Assembly: GCF_026151205.1 (NCBI RefSeq)
Contig: NC_087072.1
Location: 20,364,103-20,428,102 of the forward strand
Direction of reading: 5' to 3'
DNA from: Bolinopsis microptera
Taxonomy: Eukaryota > Ctenophora > Tentaculata > Lobata > Bolinopsidae
DNA: 64,000 nucleotides
Under the pieces are notes generated by a model. The model did no database searches, was not told the origin of the DNA, and saw only the letters and a program-made list of their open reading frames with translations. The position numbers were made by a program, and so were the translations under genes. This document shows positions 25,301-35,639 of this stretch, piece after piece (position 1 is the stretch's first letter; every line of letters begins with the position of its first letter).

Positions 25301-27038
25301 GAGAAACAATTCTGACAGATGGAGTGGACCTGGTGTTGTGATAGGACGTGAGAAGACGACCCAAGATCAAGAGAAGCATCAATTTGTTTCACCCGAAAGT
25401 AATGATGGTACAGAAAAAAGGATGGTTGACGAAGATCAGACTCCAAGATACTTTTCTGAAGAAGTTTCACTTGAGCAGAGAGCTTCTAGAGAGAAAGAGT
25501 TGAGAATTCCTACGACAAGCACGGTAGTAACTGCTGACACCCGAGAGTTGGTAACTCAAGTCATAGTGCCTACGGCAAGTAGACAACAAGAGTCTGTAGA
25601 AAAGATAGAGCTCTATCACAGTAGAGCAGGAAAAGCCTCTGGAAAATATGCTAAGTGTCTGAACATTCAGCTCGATGGGGAAAGCACTACCCAATGTGTG
25701 GACTGGTCTGAGCTTGCTTCCGAGTGGCACGCTGATCCAGAACAAGAGCAAGAACAAGAGCATGAAGTCATGTTCACCAATGGAGAGATGTCTGAGGCAA
25801 CGTTTTAACCTACGTGGGACTATTGAGGATGGGAAACTTCCCAAAGCTGTATCAGCTTTATTGTTCAATGGAATTTAGAACGCTTATTTGTTATATATCT
25901 GAGTTCGAGAAGTTGTACGACTTTGAGCTGCCTAGCACATGGACCAGTCTTTCTCTTTTGTTTAATGCTAAGTTTTGAAACTGGTTTTAATTAGCTTTGG
26001 CAACAGCCGGTTTATTTCATGGCACAATGCCACAATTCCTGAAGGGCATTCTTTAATTTATTTGATTTTCTGTTAAAGGAACATTTCCTAAAAAACCTAA
26101 ATAAATATACTCACGATGCAGGAGGAGAGAATGGGTGAAAAGTCTCTTCGAAACTCATATGGTTTAGCATTGCTCGCTCGCTGGGGTAAGGTTCCTGAGA
26201 AAAACTTCTCCCCAATCTGTAGTATAAAAGTGTTTAAGGAGTATATTGTTGTTTTGCAGCAACAGATTTTATTGTGGAAGTTTAAACTATCATGATGAAA
26301 AATAAAAGCTGATCTGAATATCCAGTTTTTATACTATTAAGACCTCTTTGAATTTTTAAAGATAACAGGTCACAGTGAAAATACAATTAATTTTACCCAC
26401 AGAATTTGATTTGTCTTCCACATTATTTTGCTTACCAAATTTTGCATAAAATTAAAAAGATAAAATGTTATTATTTACAAGCTAATGTGCTTTTAATAAG
26501 GTGAACAAACCTTTTCCAGATAAGCAAATGAAATTCGCATAGGAAATTCTTGGTCAGCAATTGCAAGAAAGGTGAATCCTTTTTTTGTTAAAACATGATA
26601 GTTGTACCTGAAAATTATGCAATAGAGCACAATTATTATAATATGGTTTAAAATAATAAACACAGAACCTCAGCCAACTTCATTACCTATCGAGCAATAA
26701 CAATATCAAGATCAAATTCAGTTATACAGACATGGATACTGCAACTGGGGAGGCAAGCCAGATTTGTTGTGACAAATGAAATTTATTCAATTTTTCAGAA
26801 AAACCAAGGTTTATCTTTTTTGTTTGTCAAAGTCGATTAGTAGCCATATATACCAAAAAGTCAAACAGCTGTAAAGATGTAAAACTTACTGGTTGACACT
26901 GTATGTGTGCCTTGAAAACTTAGAGCTATCTGTCCTGTCCAATATTTGTTGAGTGGCAGCTTCAAAGTTACCAACGACATCAGCATGGTCTGCAAGCACA
27001 ACAGAATCACAGGCAACACAGGAGTACAACAGAGGCAT
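22335..27038 (-). CDS. VAMP7: VAMP7-like longin R-SNARE, complete
   Basis: Exons in transcript order: 27038-26890, 26607-26511, 26216-26115, 22972-22814 and 22490-22335 (TAA). They encode 220 residues, the usual VAMP7 length. Residues 1-116 form the longin domain (MPLLYSCVACDSVVLADHAD start; GFTFLAIADQEFP in exon 2). Exon 4 carries a canonical R-SNARE motif (HGQVEDVKGVMNQNIEKILE, RGENLEQL) with the zero-layer Arg. Exon 5 supplies the end of the coiled coil, RRKMWWQNQK, a single transmembrane anchor (VVISLVVVSLLIVGIVSLII) and a short KKK tail. By family knowledge it is a tail-anchored vesicle SNARE for fusion with late endosomes, lysosomes and the plasma membrane, and its longin domain is autoinhibitory. 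Intron 3 is about 3.1 kb because a copia-like element occupies it in antisense. Symbol assigned by family likeness only. Confidence 0.93.
23355..25808 (+). mobile_element. Defective copia-like (Ty1/copia) gag-protease-integrase ORF
   Basis: A single ORF of about 817 codons from the first ATG (MTGENSEETP). It encodes a copia-type Gag (LxxKIYKEDSSHIAYKIYCK region), a CX2CX4HX4C zinc knuckle (CFECGEKGHIVRFC), a retropepsin-like active site (AVIDSGCTKTVVG) and an integrase HHCC zinc finger (LHRQFAH and CSNCEVCQ). The integrase core starts (FNDCVAMDLKT) but jumps directly to the core's distal end (GGYSPYQLVLGKNPP), so the central DDE residues are missing. No reverse transcriptase or RNase H follows before the stop. 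This is therefore an internally deleted, non-autonomous copy. It lies antisense in intron 3 of the VAMP7-like gene. No convincing LTR pair was found; tggtagcaaggaagtgaa near 23313 could be a primer-binding-site remnant. Confidence 0.85.
25889..25932 (+). repeat. Duplicated gag fragment with deletion
   Basis: The stretch ttatatatctgagttcgaga, agttgtacgac and gagctgcc repeats bases 23728-23790 of the element's gag region, but with about 20 intervening bases replaced by ttt. It lies about 80 bases after the element's stop codon and is probably a rearranged internal fragment marking an element boundary or deletion junction. Confidence 0.7.
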
Positions 27039-28003
27039 ACCTAAGTATTGGGTAAGATTATACACTTGAAATTGCTAGGAAATTTCAACTGGGTTATACA
27101 CAGATATTGAATTGTCACTTTAGGGGGGAAGTTTTCAACAGAATATAATAATAATAATGATTTAAACTTTTAGAATATAGTGGCACAATAACTTAAAATA
27201 CACAGGTGCCACAAAAAACAAGTCAGAAAAACAGAAAAGCAATCCATGGTTAGGTTCCAAACCATGAAAAAATCGTTAAGCCTTAATACAGTTAATTACA
27301 AGATAAAGGGTATGCAATTACCAGTAAAAACATTGAAAATTAAAAAAAAAGATTAATTAATATCATAAGCACGTTTAAAAAAATATATGCATGACTTAAT
27401 TTATTGAATTTGGTCTTTCCATAACTTGTTTCTTATGAACATCCTAAATACAGTAAAATGTCAATGACCACCCGCACCCCCCCCCCCCCCCCCCCCCCCC
27501 TGCTTGACGTCCCTCCCCTTCTTAAAGTAGAAACGTAAAATTGGACAAATTAGGTGAATTTAGTCATTCTGTAGCAGTATTGTAAAAGAGTTTCAGAACA
27601 CACTATGCTATCCATTATTATAGCGGCAAACGAAATCATTTGTAATTGCCAAAACAGTCAAATATATTGCACTGTCATTGAGAATCGAGATTTAGTGCCT
27701 AAGATTAAGCTTACATCTTTGTTTTACAAAAAATTTCGAATTTGGGGTAAAGTTAACCTCATATTTCAAGAAAAAAGGCAAAAATCAAAATTCTAAAACA
27801 TAACGTTTTTGCGCAACACCCCAAAGAACACTTTTGCCAAGTTTCAGCTTCTGGGTGTGGCCAGTCTTTTCAAGTTAAGGTTTTAAAAGTTTTTACAGTT
27901 TAAGTTATTTAGTTTTACATGTAATTGCAGGTAAACCTCAATATTTGGCGCGCTGATCAAATTGGATAATCAGTAACATCAATAAAATCCACAATCACTA
28001 ATC
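27039..28003. other. 5' flank of the VAMP7-like gene, with a poly-C tract
   Basis: Contains the presumed promoter side of the minus-strand VAMP7-like gene. The ORF at 27605-27796 has no recognisable domain. The only structured element seen is the C24 run at 27477-27500. Confidence 0.45.
27477..27500 (+). repeat. Homopolymer tract C24
   Basis: Twenty-four consecutive C residues (G24 on the minus strand), preceded by cccgca. It lies about 440 bases upstream of the VAMP7-like start codon on the transcribed strand and could form a G-quadruplex. Homopolymer length is often misassembled. Confidence 0.95.
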
Positions 28004-28154
28004 ATGTTTTCGATGGGCAAGCACTCGCAACTGGATGCTGAAACAAACGGCGCAAGTCTTGCACCGTTCATGCAGCATACGTCGCGAGATATCATGAGCT
28101 CCGCTAACTCTGCGATTCTAACGGATGAATTAGGCTACCCCGACAGAAACACAG
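28004..28154 (+). CDS. Possible orphan first coding exon
   Basis: An ATG-initiated frame of 50 codons (MFSMGKHSQLDAETNGAS...) with balanced, non-repetitive composition ends at a plausible donor (aacacag before gtaaca). No downstream exon was identified before the transposon-rich DNA, so it may be a 5' exon of a gene broken or stretched by insertions, or a chance frame. No domain recognised. Confidence 0.3.
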
Positions 28155-28855
28155 GTAACAGGGGGTTGTGGAAGGACACGAACACTGTTCGTTAACTCGT
28201 ACCCGGGTTCCCCCTATATAGATCTATGTCCCGCCGGAGACAGCCCACCACCAGTCATATCGAAAGCAGCTTTTAATTCTGCATTATAAATATAATGATT
28301 ATATGTGAAAACTGGAAAAACGAATCCGTATTCGAACAAACTCCCTCCGGACTTCATAGTCTATGACAGAGGCGGCTATTGAGGGCGTCCAGGCGTCAGT
28401 GGACGCCCTAAAATTATCATCTGGTGTCTGGTGCTTAAAAATAGAAATAGTGCTTGGTAATAGTTTTTTTTAAACTGTAGTTGACGAAGTGAGAGTCTCC
28501 ACTCAGTGTGTTAATTTGTCGACGTTTCGGCTACATGCCTTTGTCAACTACAATTCAAAATAAATGATTGACCCACTCACAAGAGCGAAAAAAGATTACA
28601 AGCTTGGTAATAGTGTTCGGAAATATCTAATCGTAATATAAAGCTCTTTATTCACTCAAACGTTCGAATGAAAGCGCACGCATGATCTTAATTGTGAAAT
28701 TTTGTGTTTTTGGTCGTCCAATCCTACGTTTGGACGACTAAGCCGCGCAGTTTTAACACATAGTTTATTGTAAACGGGTACAAAGCACATCAAGCGCATC
28801 TACTACAGGTAATCTATTATATGATTAGCTCGTCCAGGACACCTTGCAATTTGAA
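28155..28855. other. Spacer with repeat fragments
   Basis: No gene seen. A short inverted repeat (tgtagttgac at about 28478 and gtcaactaca at about 28543) brackets cgacgtttcggctacatgcc, suggesting a decayed mobile-element end. Confidence 0.4.
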
Positions 28856-29176
28856 CTATTGGCGGGGGAGTACCAACGGACATTAATGTGCATTAATGGG
28901 CATTAATAGGCATTAATAGCAACGGCAGTCTGAGCAAAATTTTAAAATACTGCCATTAATGCCTTGCTCTAACCAGAGCTCTCTCGCTTGCAGTAACGTG
29001 AAACAAGCGCGTGAAACAAGCAAATCACGCAGTACACATATACACATTGCTATGTGAAATTAATGCCCATACTTTTTAATGGGCTTTAATGTGCATTTAT
29101 GGGCAATGGCAGTCTGAGCAAAAATTTAAAATACTGCCATTAATGTCCGTCGGTACCTCCCCCCCCTCCTATTGGC
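28856..29176. mobile_element. hAT-like MITE with 8-bp target-site duplication
   Basis: The direct repeat ctattggc at 28856-28863 and 29169-29176 flanks a 305-bp insert. The insert's ends are inverted repeats: gggggagtaccaacggacattaatg on the left, and the same with one or two differences read on the minus strand at the right. The subterminal cggcagtctgagcaaaa.. and atactgccattaatg segments also recur in both halves, and ttaatgggcattaat-like motifs are repeated inside. An 8-bp duplication is typical of the hAT superfamily. The insert is non-coding. Confidence 0.85.
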
Positions 29177-29189
29177 TGCTATCATACTG

Positions 29190-30686
29190 CCCGGCTGAGA
29201 TCGTACACGTGTGGTGTCTTGTTTCAACCATATCTGGGCTGACGATCTTGTCCTACTTGCCCTAAGTCCCAAGTCCTTGCAAGTCAATATAAACATCCTA
29301 TTCGACTTCTGTAACTCTATGGGCCTCGAAGTAAACATTAAAAAAACCAAGATTCTCATATTCTGCCCTCCTAAAAGAAAACAATCCTATGAAACATTCA
29401 TTTTGGGAGGCCAGCCCATCCAACACACCGAAAAATACTGCTATCTTGGCATTATATTCCACAGAAATGGATCTTTTACAGCAGCAAATACTGAACTGAG
29501 GGCCAAGGCTCTCCGTGCTCTCTATGGCCTCAAAGGCAATATCGTCAAAGATGCCCTCTCTCACCGTTCCCTAAACATTCTATTTGACTCTCTAATAAAA
29601 CCGATACTGCTCTATGGCTGCCAAATCTTATGTCCTCACTCAAAAACCATGAGATACCTCTCCAAAACAGATAGCAAAGCCAACCCCCAGCATACTCTCA
29701 GGTACATCTCACAAGACCACTATGAAAGATTCCACCTTAAGTTTATCAAGTGGTCCTTGTCTGTCCATTCAAAAGCATCAAATATAGGCTGCTGGGGCGA
29801 AAGTGGGCGCCACCCCCTCTTCTTTGAAGCCTGCAAACTTGCAATAGATTTCTATAGTCGCCTTGAAAGCACTGAAAATGAACTTCTCTCCGCTGCATTT
29901 CATGAGCAGATTATGCTGGGCCTTCCTTGGTACACCAACATCTCTAATCTTCTCACCAAATATAACTTCCCCCACTCATCCTCTTCAAAATCCAAGCTCT
30001 CTACCCAAATCAGTCACAACATGAGGGAAGAATTTGTGGATACCTGGAAATCTGCCAAGGCATCCTCACCTAAATTAGAATTCTACAATCAAATTAAACA
30101 TGATTTTGAACCAGAAACATACTTAGGAGTGGTTAAGATCCCCGATGCTCGGAAAAGCTTAACAAGGTTTCGTATTAGCTGCCACAATCTTTACATTGAG
30201 AGGGGCCGTTACGAAACCCCCCTAGTACCAAGAGAACATCGATGGTGCACTTTTTGCTTTTTCAGCAAGGGGCTTAAGCCTATTGAGGACGAAATTCATG
30301 TTCTAACTGACTGTTTACTCTACTCCTCAGTTAGAGAAAAATTTAACTTCCATCCCAAAAATATTACTGACCTAGCCGGTTTGCTATCCGATAAAACACT
30401 AGACCCTACAAAATTTACTGCCACAGCAAGAGCAATCCATTCAATTCTCTCTGTGAACGAAATTTTACAGCCTACTATAAGAGCCCAGATTTCCACTCAA
30501 ATACTGGCCAATGCATAATGCTATAGGACCTCAAAAATAGTATTATAAAACATTTCTATTTTATCCCTACACATTTGTAAATAACTAGAATTGTGTAACC
30601 TTAAATTATTTCAGAATTATAACTATTGTGAATCCAATAAAATAATTATCACTTTTGTATCCTTGTATCCTTGTATCCTTGTATCC
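29190..30686 (+). mobile_element. 5'-truncated non-LTR retrotransposon (LINE) with intact 3' ORF
   Basis: The ORF at 29211-30518 (435 residues) opens just before the reverse-transcriptase catalytic motif, here WADDLVLLA, followed by the thumb region (LEVNIKKTKILIF, YCYLGIIFHRNGSF) and ILLYGCQIL. Near its end it has a C-x2-C...H-x4-C zinc-binding pattern (CTFCF, IEDEIHVLTDC) of the type found at the C-terminus of many LINE ORF2 proteins. Endonuclease and most of the RT are absent, as expected for a 5'-truncated insertion. The element ends in four TTGTATCC repeats. Such short tandem 3' tails are known in CR1/L2-type and related clades, but the clade is not certain. The left end lies about 14 bp from the hAT-like MITE. 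Confidence 0.85.
30655..30686 (+). repeat. LINE 3' tail, (TTGTATCC)4
   Basis: Four perfect tandem copies of an 8-mer follow the LINE's 3' UTR, replacing a poly-A tail. They mark the 3' terminus of the element. Confidence 0.9.
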
Positions 30687-31170
30687 TACGTTTTTGTTTT
30701 TGTTTGCTGTCGTCTGTGAAGTGTGATACATTACATACATGAGGCCTTGTGTGTAATGTAATCGGTAGTTTGGTAGTTGCGTCTGACTAATATAAGCTTA
30801 TTACGATCCTGTAAAAATCATTTCAAAGTATTTGATACTTAAGGAGTTATAGGCATTTTAAGCAAGAAATTACCTATTACATTTCCCGTCCTTTTTACAG
30901 TTTTGCAATGCACAGGAGGCCCATTTACAGCTCGACGTTATCGTGCTACACGGTGAATTTGCATTATTCACACTTAGAGGTACAAAATTTATTAAAATCA
31001 GAGACAAAAAATTGTGTGCCAACTCAAATATTTATATTTATATAAATAAATATTTATTTGGAATTTGTTTAATATGGATTTAAAGTTATTTTATTATGTA
31101 ATAAAATATTTTCTTTCACAGGTTTTGTGTACTTACAACAATACTTACTTGTACTTGAAAAAATCTCCTC

Positions 31171-33444
31171 CTAGTCGTTGGAGTGGCCTGCACCACAAAG
31201 TAACTCCTTTCTCCGGTGTATTAGACCTCTCCAGTGAACCCTGTCTGTAGCTTGTTGTTCTGCATCTTCTATCGTGATGTTATCGACACCTGTGAAGATT
31301 GCTGCATCCTCCCGGACACATGACAACCAGTTTTTCCGAGGTCTACCTCTTGACCTTTTACCATGCTTTGGGATCCAGTGCAGAAGATAGTTGGGTATTC
31401 TTTCTTCTGGCATCCTCACCACATGGCCAAACCATCGGAGTCTAGCTGCTCGTACGAAAGTATCAACAGGGGCGATGTTAGCCCGCTTAAGTACATCAGC
31501 ATTAGATACATGATAAAACCATTTTATTTTCAGGATTCTCCTGAGACATCTATGATGGAACACCTCAAATCTTTTCATCTGCGTCTGTGTGGTATTCCAT
31601 ACCTCACTTCCATAAAGCAGTATAGTGAGAACAGCCGCTTTGTAAATCCTGATTTTAGTTGGAGTCTTGATGTTGCGACTGTACCATATACTGCTGAGCT
31701 GATAGAATGCCCCTGAGGCCTTTTGAATTCGAGCTGAAAGTTCTTTGTCAATTGTTCCATTCGCACTGATGATTGCACCCAAGTAAGTGAAATTGCTGAC
31801 CTGCTGTATTGGGAGACCTTCCACATTGATGTCCATAGTGTCGTCTTTAGAATACGGCCTCTGCGATGCACTTTTGCTGACAACCATGCTCTGTGTCTTG
31901 CCAGCATTAATCTTCAGACCCGCATAGGCACTGTATTTGCAGAGAAGGTCAGTGGTTTCCTGCAGCCCCTCTTTTGAGTTATCTAACATAGCCATGTCAT
32001 CAGCGTAATCAGTGTCCAAAAGATGTTTCTCTTCTACCCCGGGGGCTGGCAGCTGTAATAAAGCCCCTTTGCTAATGACCTTGTTCAGTTCCATAAGGTA
32101 TGCCGAAAAATTCAAACAAAAGTTGAAGACTGGTGGTCCCTGTATATCACCTTGCCCAGTCCCCGAGTTGACATCAAACCAACCTGTAACCTCTCCATTG
32201 ACCCTAACAGCACTAACTGTGTGAGTGAAGAACGCCTTCATAATTCTAATGTACTTGTCAGGTAAGCCGTAGTGCTGCATACTTCTCCAAATGAACTGCC
32301 TGTCAATTGAATCAAAAGCTGCTTTGAAATCAACAAACTTAATATACAGAGGGATATTATACTCAATGCATTGGTGTATAATACAGCGGAGTGAATAAAC
32401 CTGGTCAATACATGAGCGATTCTGTCTAAAACCACTTTGATTTTCCCGTAGGAATCTTTCCATGCCATTGCTAAGTCTCCGCAGGAGTATCATCTGCAGG
32501 AGCTTCGAGGCTGCGGATCTTAATGTAATGCCTCTGTTGTTAGCGCAATGAGAGGTGTCACCTTTCTTTCCAACGATGATAATAACACCTTTGGACCAAT
32601 CCTCAGGAATCTTCTCATCTTCCCACACTTTCTTGAACAACACAACTAGTTGATCGACCAACCCATCCTGTCCATACTTAAGTTGCTCGTTGGTGATACC
32701 ATCCACTCCTGGACTTTTGTGATTCTTGAGTTTTTTGAGGGCATCAACAATCTCGTTTCTTGTAGGAGCTTCATCCGAATCGGAAAGGTCGTCAAAACTG
32801 GGTTGCGGAGGGATGTTGTCTAGGTCAGAAATATTGGCCTCTTGCGGGGGAGGGTTCAATAGCCTAGAGAAGTGCTCTTTCCACCTTTCTTTCTGGGCAT
32901 GTGGGTCGGCAATCAACTGGCCAGATACGTCTCTAACTGCAGTTGACTGCTTCTTCTTCTTTCCAGATATGACATTGATCTTCTGCCATACCTCACGTTG
33001 CTGACCTTTTCTCGCAGCTTCTTCCAAGTCATTGGCCATTCTACGTGCCCAGTTGTTATCGTCCACCTTGCTACTTTTTTTAAAGAGCTTATTCAATCTA
33101 GAATACTCTGACCTGTTAGCGTTCGAATTAGGGTCTTTACGCTTAAATTCCTTACGGTTCTTCAATAATTCTTTTGTCTTCTGAGATTGGTGCCTGTCCT
33201 TCTTTTTTCGAGGTCTTTGCCCAAGGATTTCCATGGAAACTTGTTGGACAGTTGTCTTGAAGTTGTCCCACATAGATTCCAGGTCAACCTCAGGTTCCAA
33301 ACAGTCAAATTTGTTTCTCAGAACAATATTGTATTCGGAAACAAGTGAATGATCACGCAGATGCTCAATAGCAGGAATCTCAAGCTTACGTTCCTGCTTC
33401 TTTTTCACTGACATAAGCTTCATTCTCAGTCGTGCTCTTACCAA
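31171..33444 (-). mobile_element. RTE-like non-LTR retrotransposon, reverse-transcriptase ORF
   Basis: An uninterrupted minus-strand ORF of about 757 codons. RT motifs in order: KSPGVDGITNEQLK; GVIIIVGKKGD; NRGITLRSAASKLL; NQSGFRQNRSC; motif A VDFKAAFDSIDR; motif B SGTGQGDIQGPPVF; motif C TDYADDMAML; then FTYLGAIISANG, ILLYGSEVWN, LRWFGHVVRMP and KRSRGRPRKNW at the C-terminal end, and GAGHSND before the stop. All RT catalytic Asp residues are present. The ORF begins without a good Met (TTG context), and the usual AP endonuclease is not seen upstream, so the copy is 5'-truncated. The WFGHV/GRPRK tail resembles RTE-clade elements often mis-annotated as craniofacial development protein 2. The open frame suggests a young insertion. 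Confidence 0.9.
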
Positions 33445-33950
33445 AATACAACAATACGTGTATTAATTGGTCTTCTTACAATAATAACTATAGCTTTTCG
33501 TTATTTAATCTGTACGTATTATATGATGAAGGTTTATAATTCACCTATAACCATGTGCTTTCGCGCCACTGCGGGCGCGGTTGTTTCACATAGTCAAAAT
33601 ATCCTCGGATATGAGGACAAAAGCGCGGGTAATTTTGGCATCACTATATAGTGGTGCCAAAATCGTTGGGTGGGTTTTTTACCGCCGTGAGGCGGGCGCG
33701 CGCCACTGCAAGCGCAGGTCTCTGGATAGAGCAAGGTTTAGAACATATTTTGTAATTCCAATGTTCCATACACTACTGGGCCGCGCCGCGCATCAAAATT
33801 GTTTATCGCAACCACAGATTGCGATTTTAATTGTAAATTTAATTACTAAGCGCACCTTTCCCTGTGCACGACACTTTTAGCTTTTTAACATTAAAGCTTT
33901 TTGTATAAGTGATAAAATCGAGCAATAGTGAATAGACTAGCAAGTTAAAT
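33445..33950. repeat. CpG-rich repeat block with hairpins
   Basis: In sharp contrast with its AT-rich surroundings, 33560-33790 is rich in CG dinucleotides. It contains a near-perfect palindrome at 33632-33662 (attttggcatcactata and its complement, one mismatch), the short hairpin ccgccgtgaggcgg, and a gcgccactgc motif repeated at about 33563 and 33699. Open frames here show no domain. It is probably a fragment of a GC-rich mobile element. Confidence 0.6.
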
Positions 33951-34515
33951 TTGTCATACGTTGTATGACCCGCCGCGCACGAAGTGCGCGGCTCCCCCTG
34001 TATCGTCACCATAGTGAAACGACCGTGGGGGTCGCAACTGGCAACGTGATACAAAGTTAAATATAATCGTAAATACATGTAAATTGTAAATGTGAAGCAT
34101 AAACTCAAAATAATACACAAATATAATAATATAATAAAACAAACATTAATAAAACAAATATTTTAATCCGTTAAATACACTACATGTCACGATCGAGTGC
34201 AAAGTTCAACGAACGATGCAATATAAATTCATTTCTTCCTTAACGGGTGATACTCGTAAAATATCTAGTCTGTTCTGCATATATTGGACCCTCGACGAGT
34301 CCAACTCGGCGCGCATCCTGGTAGGTTGTAAACCTACAATTTCTTTCCAGCTTGTAGCACGAGCGCGAGCGATCGAAACAATATTGCTACAATTTTGCAA
34401 AGCTCTTAACAGTTAATTGTATCACATTGTGACCCCCCACAGTCGTTTCACTATCGTCCTGACGATACAGGGGGCCGCGCACTCGTGCGCGGCGGGTCAT
34501 ACAACGTATGTCAAA
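33951..34515. mobile_element. MITE with arms of about 100 bp and CpG-rich ends
   Basis: The left arm (catacgttgtatgacccgcc, gcgcacgaagtgcgcgg, ccctgtatcgtca, agtgaaacgac, gtgatacaa) recurs inverted at the right end with few differences. The tip catacgttgtatg is itself palindromic, and gcgcacgaagtgcgc forms a hairpin inside each arm, so the ends can fold into cruciforms. The interior of about 360 bp is non-coding. I see no clear target-site duplication. Confidence 0.85.
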
Positions 34516-34702
34516 CAGTTAGGTGATACTTGTTAACATTTGTGCCAAATACAGAATACTACAAAAAAGCTGGTGTGCAGTGTGATAGCGATGAAAGTTA
34601 TTTAATGCGCGGTGCGATTCAGCTCACAACTCAATAGAATATAGAATGAAACAAATATTTTGAAAGCAATGCATTCTTTAATTTACGATGTCAATCCATC
34701 GA

Positions 34703-34733
34703 GATCGTTGCTCTGCGAAGCAGAGCAACGATC
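34703..34733. repeat. Perfect hairpin, 14-bp arms and 3-base loop
   Basis: gatcgttgctctgc, gaa, then the exact reverse complement. It sits in a gatgcgaagc/gcggcgcg-rich block (to about 34830) that resembles the CpG-rich repeats to its left. It could be a mobile-element end or transcriptional stem-loop; no function is implied. Confidence 0.85.
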
Positions 34734-34850
34734 GATGCGAAGCAAGAATGCTAGTTTTGTAGTTTGCGCGGCGCGTCGAAGCGGCAAAGTCCTCCATTGA
34801 TGCATTGTGTACTACAAGCGCAAACTTCAAAAAATGTTCATATGATAATT

Positions 34851-34945
34851 TTTACTAGGGGACCCCATGCAGGCCATTATATTGATGTTAATAAACATAC
34901 CAAATAGAAATTTGGTGGAATGCAATGACAGGCTGAACGGCGCTC
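34851..34945 (+). repeat. Solo end of the 3870-4334 MITE family
   Basis: actaggggaccccatgcagg, then taataaacata, ttggtgga and tgcaatgacaggctgaacgg follow the same order as the left arm of the element at 3870 (ctggggacttcaggcc ... ttcataa ... gaatgacaggctgagcg), but diverged. The opposite arm was not found, so this is a broken copy. Confidence 0.55.
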
Positions 34946-35639
34946 AGTAAAATAATTTTATCGAAATAATTTGCAATTTGTAAAAACAAAAAATACTTTT
35001 CAAGCAATTATAATTTTAATTTGAAAATACAAATTTTTTCAAGTGAAACGACAAAAAAGTAGTTTTGCACAATTAATAATAAATCAACTGGCACACTAAT
35101 CCTTACATAACTTTCTGGATAGAATGGACATGCAGTTAGAGACTAGAAATCTACGTAACCCCTACGCCACTGGGCAAAGTTGAAAGGGAATGTTTGCTTT
35201 TTGCTTTCGTGTGAAACTGCATTTTTGATAGGTTTTGAGAGTAAGTGTGGGTCATAACTGATAATGTGATGGTATAACTGCTTGCCTTTTGGCTAGAACT
35301 GCTGTTTTTATAATTCAATGTTATACAAGGATGTGAGTAAGCTCGGCAAGGATAACCGACTCTGGGCGGGAGGGGTGAAAGGTTTATAAAAGCGGATCAT
35401 CTGACTCGACTTTGCTAAAGAAAGCTTTTTTTCTAGCCACGTTTTGACCATTTTAAATGAAACCCCCTCCTCCCTTTTAATCAATTTTATACCTTGATTT
35501 TGTGTAGAGATATAGATACATGAAAGAAATGAAAAGAAAAAGATAGATATGTACGCAAACAGTATTATAATGTTGAGGAGCCATTTATAACCTCCTAACC
35601 CAAACGAAGACCACACCCCCTCCTCAACTTAAACCTAAC
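34946..35639. other. Spacer, no gene seen
   Basis: AT-rich. A minus-strand frame at 35308-35616 has a hydrophobic stretch but no domain or splice context. Confidence 0.45.

Noticed and set aside
23085..25900. Long terminal repeats flanking the copia-like ORF
   Set aside because: I compared both flanks by eye and found no long direct repeat. Only a gag fragment is duplicated on the 3' side.
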